In this document: one piece after another, positions 1 to 5,193 of the stretch
Numbering within the stretch: the stretch's first letter is position 1
Layout of the letters: each line of letters begins with the position of its first letter
Origin: JBGCDD01 sp045105075
Lineage (GTDB): Bacteria; Pseudomonadota; Alphaproteobacteria; Rhodobacterales; Rhodobacteraceae
DNA: 9,432 bases
NCBI GenBank assembly: GCA_045105075.1
Contig: JBGCDD010000240.1
Coordinates: 1-9,432 of the forward strand
Reading direction: 5' to 3'
Translations under genes and position numbers: made by a program
Notes under the pieces: generated by a model
What the model was told of the DNA's origin: nothing
Seen by the model: only the letters and a program-made list of their open reading frames with translations
Database searches by the model: none

Positions 1-1
1 A

Positions 2-580
2 CCCGAAGCCGATGCGGGCGCCAAAGCGGTGTTTGCGGCCAAAAAGAACCTGCGCTTGCTGACCACCGGCGCTTTGGCGGATGCGCGCGCGCCGGGGCAG
101 GCGATCCGGCAGGTGTCGGGGGGCTATCTGGTGCAGGACAAGGACGTTGGTTTTATCACGCGCGATGATCTGCGGGTGGTGACGAAGCGCGCGCCCACCG
201 AGGCCGAACTGGCCGATCTGATGTTTGCCTGGACAGTTGCGAAACACGTCAAATCCAATGCGATCATTTACGTCAAGGACGGTGCGACCGTGGGTGTGGG
301 CGCCGGCCAGATGAGCCGGGTCGACAGCACGCGCATTGCGGCCCGCAAGGCGCAGGATATGGCCGAGGCGATGGGGCTGAGCGCGCCTTTGACCCAAGGA
401 TCTGTTGTGGCGTCTGATGCGTTTTTCCCCTTTGCTGATGGGTTGATCACCGCCGCTGAGGCCGGGGCCACGGCGTTGATCCAGCCGGGTGGGTCGATGC
501 GGGACGCGGATGTGATTGCCGCCGCCGACGCGGCCGGGCTGGCGATGGTGTTCACCGACATGCGCCATTTCAGGCACTAA
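2..580 (+). CDS. purH: Bifunctional AICAR transformylase / IMP cyclohydrolase PurH, C-terminal part (5' truncated by window)
   Basis: PurH catalyses the last two steps of de novo IMP synthesis in the cytoplasm: formylation of AICAR with 10-formyl-tetrahydrofolate, then ring closure. The reading frame is open from base 2, so the gene starts before the window; 192 residues remain of a protein usually about 530 long. What is visible belongs to the C-terminal transformylase domain: the conserved HVKSNAI block, the VGVGAGQMSRVDS segment, then SDAFFPFADG and the end MVFTDMRHFRH, which is the very conserved PurH C-terminus. The N-terminal cyclohydrolase domain and the start codon are not visible. 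The stop lies three bases before the lspA start, so the two are probably co-transcribed. I see no frameshift in the visible part. The assignment is secure; only the missing 5' end limits it. Confidence 0.97.
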   Translation, partial: PEADAGAKAVFAAKKNLRLLTTGALADARAPGQAIRQVSGGYLVQDKDVGFITRDDLRVVTKRAPTEAELADLMFAWTVAKHVKSNAIIYVKDGATVGVGAGQMSRVDSTRIAARKAQDMAEAMGLSAPLTQGSVVASDAFFPFADGLITAAEAGATALIQPGGSMRDADVIAAADAAGLAMVFTDMRHFRH

Positions 581-583
581 GCG

Positions 584-1066
584 ATGACGCGGCTTTTGAT
601 CTGGTCCACCGTGTTCGCGTTTCTGGTCGATCAGGCCAGCAAATACGCGGTTGTGCATGGGCTTGAGCTGAGCCGGATCCGTGCGATTGATGTGTTTCCG
701 CCGCTGCTGAACTTTCGCTATGGCGAAAACCGGGGCATCAATTTTGGCCTGCTGGCGGGCAATTCAGAGGCTGCGCGCTGGGTGCTGATCGTGTTTTCGC
801 TGATTGTGGTGGGGGCAGTGATCTATTGGGTCTGGCGCTGGCATCCGACGCGGCGCATGGCGCTTGCGGCGGGTCTTTTGGCGGGCGGTGCGCTGGGCAA
901 TGTGGCCGACCGGTTGATCTATGGCTATGTGCTGGATTTTCTAAACGTGTCGTGTTGTGGAATTAACAACCCTTTTGTGTTCAATCTGGCGGATGTGTTT
1001 ATCTTTGCCGGCGCGATCGGGCTGGTGATCTTTGACAGCCGCACCAAAGGCAAGGATAAGCCCTGA
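584..1066 (+). CDS. lspA: Lipoprotein signal peptidase (signal peptidase II)
   Basis: LspA is an inner-membrane aspartyl protease that cuts the signal peptide of diacylated prolipoproteins just before the lipobox cysteine. The 160-residue length is normal. Four membrane segments can be seen at about 5-23, 64-86, 92-108 and 133-151. The family motifs are present: ENRGINFG (48-55, the NxGxxFG-type block), GGALGNVADR (101-110) and FNLAD (133-137). By spacing against Pseudomonas aeruginosa LspA (D115, D124, D143), the matching residues are D109, D118 and D137, with D118 and D137 as the catalytic dyad. The loop before the last helix contains adjacent cysteines C124-C125. The start is an ATG four bases after the purH stop codon. 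The next gene encodes a lipoprotein that is a plausible substrate. The identification is firm. Confidence 0.96.
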   Translation: MTRLLIWSTVFAFLVDQASKYAVVHGLELSRIRAIDVFPPLLNFRYGENRGINFGLLAGNSEAARWVLIVFSLIVVGAVIYWVWRWHPTRRMALAAGLLAGGALGNVADRLIYGYVLDFLNVSCCGINNPFVFNLADVFIFAGAIGLVIFDSRTKGKDKP

Positions 1067-1105
1067 CAAGGGCGCTGGAATGGGCTAAACCCGGTTCCAA
1101 CAGGC

Positions 1106-1112
1106 AAGGGAG
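1106..1112 (+). promoter_or_regulatory. Shine-Dalgarno sequence supporting a TTG start
   Basis: AAGGGAG lies eight bases before a TTG codon at 1121. No ATG or GTG lies close behind it in the lipoprotein frame, and the TTG places a complete lipoprotein signal peptide at the N-terminus. The site therefore decides the start of the downstream gene. Confidence 0.7.
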
Positions 1113-1120
1113 TAAGCAAT

Positions 1121-1636
1121 TTGCGCATTGCACTGGTATTGAGTGTGCTCGGCGTCGCCGTCGTGCTTGCGGGATGTTCCAACAAAGGGTTGCGCAGTTT
1201 GCGCCACGATGGGGAAGGTCCGGATGAATTCAAGGTGTTGCCGTCCAAACAGCTTTCTGAACCGGAAAACTATGCGCAATTGCCCGAACCCACGCCGGGG
1301 GGCAGCAACCGGGTGGATGCGACACCAAAGGCCGATGCGGTTGCTGCTTTGGGCGGGCGTCCTGCGGCGCTGGTGCCCGGTGCTATTCCGGCAGGCGACA
1401 GTGCGTTGGTCACCCAAGCCAGCCGTTTTGGCGTGCCCGCGGACACCCGTGCGTCTTTGGCTGCGGCTGATGCGAAATTCCGCAAACGCCAGGCGCGTCT
1501 GACCGGCATCAAACTGTTCCCGGTCGATCGCTACGAACAGGCCTATCGGCGCCAGGCGATGGATCCGTTTGGCACCAATGACCGGTTCCAGCGCGCCGGC
1601 ATCGCCACGCCCACCGCTCCGCCGGTGAATGAGTAA
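1121..1636 (+). CDS. BamF-type outer-membrane lipoprotein (DUF3035 family)
   Basis: This is a 171-residue predicted lipoprotein. It begins with TTG behind a good ribosome site. Residues 1-18 form a lipoprotein signal peptide ending in the lipobox LAGC, with C19 as the lipidated residue. The +2 residue is serine, so export to the outer membrane is expected. The mature part starts with a short charged stretch and the block GEGPDEFKVLP (about 31-41). The PDEF motif and the position after lspA match the alphaproteobacterial DUF3035 family, also called BamF, an accessory subunit of the BAM machine that inserts outer-membrane barrel proteins. The rest is low in complexity, rich in Ala, Pro and Arg, with no other domain that I recognise. 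The lipoprotein status is clear from the sequence. The BamF role rests on family knowledge and has not been tested for this protein. Confidence 0.82.
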   Translation: MRIALVLSVLGVAVVLAGCSNKGLRSLRHDGEGPDEFKVLPSKQLSEPENYAQLPEPTPGGSNRVDATPKADAVAALGGRPAALVPGAIPAGDSALVTQASRFGVPADTRASLAAADAKFRKRQARLTGIKLFPVDRYEQAYRRQAMDPFGTNDRFQRAGIATPTAPPVNE

Positions 1637-1683
1637 CTCACGTTTCTGCCAGCGCGCCTTGAACCGGGCCGGGTGAGACGTAC

Positions 1684-1696
1684 CTTGTGATACAAG
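1684..1696 (+). repeat. Short dyad CTTGT-GAT-ACAAG upstream of the M16 pair
   Basis: A perfect 5-bp inverted repeat with a 3-bp centre lies 18 bases before the first M16 start, in the 78-bp gap after the lipoprotein gene. It could be a regulator site or chance; no T-run follows, so it is not an intrinsic terminator. The rest of the gap shows no convincing -35/-10 pair. GGAG, eight bases before the ATG, is the ribosome site. Confidence 0.25.
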
Positions 1697-1714
1697 CAAA
1701 ACGGAGTCCGCCCA

Positions 1715-3067
1715 ATGATCCGAACCCTTGTTCTGGCCGCTTTCTCGCTGGCCGTGGCCCTGCCAGGTGCTGCCAAAGACGCGCCCGCCGGCAGTGAGGC
1801 TGTCACCAGTTTCATGCTGGACAACGGCATGCAGGTGATTGTCGTAGAAGACCATCGCGCGCCGGTGTTGCAGCATATGGTCTGGTATCGCGCCGGATCA
1901 GCGGACGAACCGCGCGGCCAATCCGGGGTGGCGCATTTTCTGGAACATTTGCTGTTCAAGGCCACGGACACGTTGGAATCGGGCGAATTGTCCGCAACCG
2001 TGGCGGCCAATGGTGGGCGCGACAATGCTTTTACCAGCTATGATTATACCGCCTATTTTCAACGCGTTGCCGCCGACCGGCTTGAGTTGATGATGCGTAT
2101 GGAAAGCGACCGGATGGTCAACATTCGTTTGACCGAGCGCGATATCGTCACCGAGCGCGATGTGATTTTGGAAGAGCGCAACCAGCGGACCGACAACAAT
2201 CCGCGCGCGCTGTTTGGCGAGCAGATCAACGCCACTTTGTACCACAACCATCGCTACGGCGTGCCGATCATTGGCTGGCGCCACGAGATGGAGACGCTGG
2301 ATATGGCCGACGCGCTGTCGTTTTACAAAACCTATTATGCGCCCAATAACGCCATTCTGGTGGTGTCCGGTGACGTGGAGCCAGACGAAGTGCGCACGCT
2401 GGCCGAAAAGTATTATGGCGTGATCCCGGCCAACCCGAATCTGCCCGAACGCATCCGCACCCAGGAACCGCCGCACACGTCGGCGCGCCGCTTGACGTTC
2501 AAAGATGGCCGCGTGGCGCAGCCTTATGTGACCCGCACCTATCTGGCGCCCGAGCGGGACCCCGGCGCGCAGGAAACCGCGGCGGCCCTGGTGATGCTGG
2601 CCGAGCTTTTGGGCGGGGGCACCACATCGTTTCTGACGGAAAAGCTGCAGTTCGATCAACAGATTGCGGTCTATAGTGGGGCGTTTTACTCGGCCACCTC
2701 GCTGGATGACACCAGCTTTGATGTGATCGTGGTGCCTGCGGCGGGGGTCAGCCTGCAAGACGCCGAAGACGCGATGGATGTGGCGCTGGGCCAGTTCATC
2801 GAAACCGGCGTGGATGTTGACCAGCTTGAGCGCATCAAGATGCAGTTGCGCGCACAACAGATCTATGCGCGCGACAATGTGGACGGGATTGCCAACCGCT
2901 ATGGTCGGGCGCTGTCTGTTGGGCTGACGGTGGAAGATGTGCAGGCCTGGCCCGACGTGTTGCAGGCCGTGACGCCCGAGCAGATCATCGCGGCGGCCAA
3001 ACAGGTGCTGCAACCCGAGGCGTCGGTGACGGGATGGTTGATGCGTAAATCCGAGGTGACCCAATGA
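1715..3067 (+). CDS. Periplasmic M16B zinc metallopeptidase, catalytic subunit
   Basis: This is a 450-residue exported member of the insulinase/processing-peptidase family M16. Residues 1-20 or so are a signal peptide (hydrophobic core LVLAAFSLAVALPGAA). The N-terminal peptidase domain spans about 30-175 and the C-terminal M16 domain about 185-365. The inverted zinc motif HFLEH is at 74-78: H74 and H78 are ligands and E77 is the catalytic base. The third ligand is expected about 76 residues after H78, in VILEER, most likely E154. In the C-terminal domain, the place where partner subunits carry the substrate-binding Arg/Tyr pair reads LQFDQQIAVY (311-320), with Gln in place of Arg. This suggests it depends on the next gene's product, as in the Sphingomonas A1 M16B heterodimer. 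The start has GGAG eight bases upstream. The substrate is unknown; short periplasmic peptides are a reasonable guess. Confidence 0.93.
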   Translation: MIRTLVLAAFSLAVALPGAAKDAPAGSEAVTSFMLDNGMQVIVVEDHRAPVLQHMVWYRAGSADEPRGQSGVAHFLEHLLFKATDTLESGELSATVAANGGRDNAFTSYDYTAYFQRVAADRLELMMRMESDRMVNIRLTERDIVTERDVILEERNQRTDNNPRALFGEQINATLYHNHRYGVPIIGWRHEMETLDMADALSFYKTYYAPNNAILVVSGDVEPDEVRTLAEKYYGVIPANPNLPERIRTQEPPHTSARRLTFKDGRVAQPYVTRTYLAPERDPGAQETAAALVMLAELLGGGTTSFLTEKLQFDQQIAVYSGAFYSATSLDDTSFDVIVVPAAGVSLQDAEDAMDVALGQFIETGVDVDQLERIKMQLRAQQIYARDNVDGIANRYGRALSVGLTVEDVQAWPDVLQAVTPEQIIAAAKQVLQPEASVTGWLMRKSEVTQ

Positions 3068-4380
3068 AACATATGATTGTGGGCCTGTGCGCCCTGATGA
3101 TGAGCACTGTCGCCGCTTTGGCCGAGGTCAAAATCAAAGAAGTTGTCACGCCCAAAGGCATCACCGCCTGGCTGGTCGAGGATCCTTCGATCCCGTTCGC
3201 GGCGCTGGAATTGCGGTTTCGCGGGGGCACATCGTTGGATGCTCCGGGCAAGCGTGGCGCGATTTATCTGATGTCGGGCCTGTTGGAAGAGGGTGCGGGC
3301 GATCTGGATGCGCGGGCCTATGCGCGGGCTTTGGAATCGCTGGCGGCGTCGTTTGGATATGATGCGCGCGACGATTCGGTTTCGATCTCGGCGCGGTTTC
3401 TGAGCGAAAACCGCGATCAGGCGCTGGCCCTGCTGAAGGAGACCATTCACACGCCGCGCTTTGATCAAAGCGCGTTGGACCGGGTGCGGGCGCAGGTGAT
3501 TTCGGGGCTGCAATCAGATGCCAAAGACCCCAACGATATTGCCAGTGCGGCGTTCAGTGCGATGGCGTTTGGCGACCACCCCTATGGCAGCGACGGCAAA
3601 GGCACGATTGACTCGGTTTCGGCGCTGACACGTCAGGATATGATCGACGCGCACCGCGCCGTTTTTGCCCGCGACCGTCTGTATGTGGGTGCGGTTGGTG
3701 ATATTTCCGAGGCCGAACTGGGCGCGATCCTTGATGATCTTTTGGGCGATCTGCCTGCAACCGGCGCGTCAATTCCCGGCCCGGCTGACGTGACAGTGCC
3801 CGGCGGTGTCAGCGTGATCGACTATAACACGCCGCAATCGGTGGCGCTGTTTGGTCACAAAGGGATCGACCGCGACGATGATGATTTCTTTGCCGCCTAT
3901 GTGATGAACCAGATCCTGGGCGCGGGCGGGTTTGAGAGCCGTCTGATGACCGAAGTGCGGGAAAAACGCGGGCTGACCTATGGGGTCTATTCCTATCTGG
4001 CGCCGAAAGATTTGGCCTCGGTTTATCTGGGCTCGGTCAGCTCATCCAATGACCGCATCGGCGAGGCGATTTCCGTGATCCGCGATGAATGGCGCCGTAT
4101 GGCCACCCAAGGGGTGACGAAAAAGGAAATGGACGACGCCAAAACCTACCTGACCGGCGCTTATCCGCTGCGATTTGATGGCAACGCGCGGATTGCCAGC
4201 ATCATGGTCGGCATGCAAATGGAAGACCTGCCGATCGATTACATCGCAACGCGCAATAAAAAGGTCGAGGCGGTGACGCTGGATGATGTCAACCGTGTGG
4301 CGGCGCAATTGCTTGATCCGGATGGGCTGCATTTTGTTGTGGTGGGCAAACCAGAGGGCGTTCAAACCGTGACCGACTGA
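3064..4380 (+). CDS. M16B peptidase-like protein, zinc-less partner subunit
   Basis: This 438-residue exported M16-family protein overlaps the previous gene by four bases (ATGA), a strong sign of translational coupling; GAGG lies seven bases before the ATG. The signal peptide covers about 1-20, with likely cleavage after ALA. The fold is N-domain about 25-180 and C-domain about 185-370. Where active members have HxxEH this protein reads YLMSG (68-72), so both histidines and the glutamate are gone and it should not bind zinc. It keeps the conserved C-domain block VREKRGLTYGVYS, with R299 and Y306 seven residues apart, the same spacing as R824/Y831 of insulin-degrading enzyme, which bind the substrate backbone. 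The inferred role is the substrate-binding half of a heterodimer with the upstream gene product. The family assignment is secure and the heterodimer is a strong inference. Confidence 0.92.
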   Translation: MKHMIVGLCALMMSTVAALAEVKIKEVVTPKGITAWLVEDPSIPFAALELRFRGGTSLDAPGKRGAIYLMSGLLEEGAGDLDARAYARALESLAASFGYDARDDSVSISARFLSENRDQALALLKETIHTPRFDQSALDRVRAQVISGLQSDAKDPNDIASAAFSAMAFGDHPYGSDGKGTIDSVSALTRQDMIDAHRAVFARDRLYVGAVGDISEAELGAILDDLLGDLPATGASIPGPADVTVPGGVSVIDYNTPQSVALFGHKGIDRDDDDFFAAYVMNQILGAGGFESRLMTEVREKRGLTYGVYSYLAPKDLASVYLGSVSSSNDRIGEAISVIRDEWRRMATQGVTKKEMDDAKTYLTGAYPLRFDGNARIASIMVGMQMEDLPIDYIATRNKKVEAVTLDDVNRVAAQLLDPDGLHFVVVGKPEGVQTVTD

Positions 4381-5091
4381 CTATTCAGCGGCCTGTCGCG
4401 CGGCAATGGTTTCGCGGTTGCGCCGCAGCAGCTTGTCTTTGGTGTCTCCGGAAAAACTGGCGATCAGCGCCATTTTGACTTCGGGATCGCGGTCCAGCAG
4501 TCGACGCAATTTGGCGCTTTGAAATTTCAGGCAATCGCTGGGCCGCGTCGCCACCACCGTGGCCGTCGCGGGATCACGCGCCAAAAATGTCAGTTCGCCG
4601 ATATAGGTCGCGGGTTCGCAGAACCCGACGCGGTGGCCATCGATCTCAACCGCGACCTGACCCGAGCGGACATAGGCCAGGTCTGACACCGGCACGCCCT
4701 GCGTGGTGAGCATTTCGCCCGGCGACAGTTGGATCCAGACTGCTGTATCAAGCAATTGGCGCGCCAGATGCGGACGCAGGAACGGCACCTGATGATCCAC
4801 ATAATCCTGTTCTTCGGGGGTGAAACGCACCATCCGGGTCATCCAGAACAGGCGCGCCATGCCCACAAGGCTGATCACGATGAACGAGGTCTGGATGATA
4901 AAGGACGACATGTTGAACGCATGCAGCAGGCTGACCATCACGCAAGACGCGGCCAGCATCGACAAAAGCGCGTAGGAATAGCTGTTGCCCTTGATGAACC
5001 CAAGCTGCAACAGCGCGTACGAGATCAGATAGGTCCCCGCGCCGAACAGGCCCGTTGCGTTGGCTTGGGTTTCTGAGATGGCATCGAACAT
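4381..5091 (-). CDS. Three-helix membrane protein with cyclic-nucleotide-binding fold, Popeye-like
   Basis: This is 236 residues from the ATG at 5091. Three hydrophobic helices lie at about 14-33, 38-59 and 62-84, followed by a basic, aromatic linker and a cyclic-nucleotide-binding-type beta barrel at about 105-225. Recognisable barrel pieces are LSPGEMLTTQG, LAYVRSGQVAV and YIGELTFLARDPATATVVAT. There is no helix-turn-helix, so it is not an ordinary Crp/Fnr regulator. G165-E166-L167 of the phosphate-binding cassette are present, but the cassette arginine (the R of PRAAT in CRP) is replaced by A175. The layout, and a C-terminal stretch LLDRDPEVKMALIASFSGD, resemble animal Popeye-domain proteins, which bind cAMP with an unusual cassette. 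The frame extends upstream to a TTG at 5160, but that would place a terminator inside the gene. I see no clear promoter. Ligand and partners are unknown. It converges on the M16 gene with no spacer. Confidence 0.82.
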   Translation of the reverse strand: MFDAISETQANATGLFGAGTYLISYALLQLGFIKGNSYSYALLSMLAASCVMVSLLHAFNMSSFIIQTSFIVISLVGMARLFWMTRMVRFTPEEQDYVDHQVPFLRPHLARQLLDTAVWIQLSPGEMLTTQGVPVSDLAYVRSGQVAVEIDGHRVGFCEPATYIGELTFLARDPATATVVATRPSDCLKFQSAKLRRLLDRDPEVKMALIASFSGDTKDKLLRRNRETIAARQAAE

Positions 5092-5109
5092 GCAACCATC
5101 GGCCTTGTT

Positions 5110-5141
5110 AAAAATCGCCAAAAAATAATGTTTCTTTGGCG
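5110..5141 (-). terminator. Intrinsic terminator after the deoC-ALDH16 transcript
   Basis: Read on the minus strand, CGCCAAA (5141-5135) pairs perfectly with TTTGGCG (5122-5116) across a 12-base AT-rich loop. The stem is followed by A and then five T residues (5114-5110). It lies 52 bases after the dehydrogenase stop and before the Popeye-like gene's ATG. On the plus strand no T-run follows, so it should act only on minus-strand transcripts. The stem is short and moderately GC-rich, so read-through is possible. Confidence 0.6.
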
Positions 5142-5193
5142 CGGCTTTACCGCAAATCAACGTTCCGGTCTATGATCCAGTTCACAGGGCCGG

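Noticed and set aside
1060..1073. Hairpin GCCCT-GACA-AGGGC at the end of lspA as a terminator
   Set aside because: The stem has only five pairs and no T-run follows; the downstream lipoprotein gene lies 54 bp away on the same strand and is likely read in the same transcript.
1659..1693. TTGAAC ... TGATAC as a promoter before the M16 pair
   Set aside because: The spacer would be 23 bp, too long for a sigma-70-type promoter, and no better pairing is visible.
1085..1876. 263-codon minus-strand open frame spanning the BamF-type gene and the following gap
   Set aside because: It crosses two real genes and an intergenic gap, shows no domain, and has a shadow-like composition.
1898..3064. Long 388-codon open frame on the minus strand opposite the first M16 gene
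   Set aside because: It has no recognisable domain, is rich in His, Arg and Gly as expected for an antisense frame in GC-rich DNA, and lies wholly over a well-supported gene.
4381..5160. Longer reading of the Popeye-like protein from the TTG at 5160, or calling it a Crp/Fnr transcription regulator
   Set aside because: The TTG has no clear ribosome site and the extension overlaps a terminator hairpin; the protein has three membrane helices and no helix-turn-helix.
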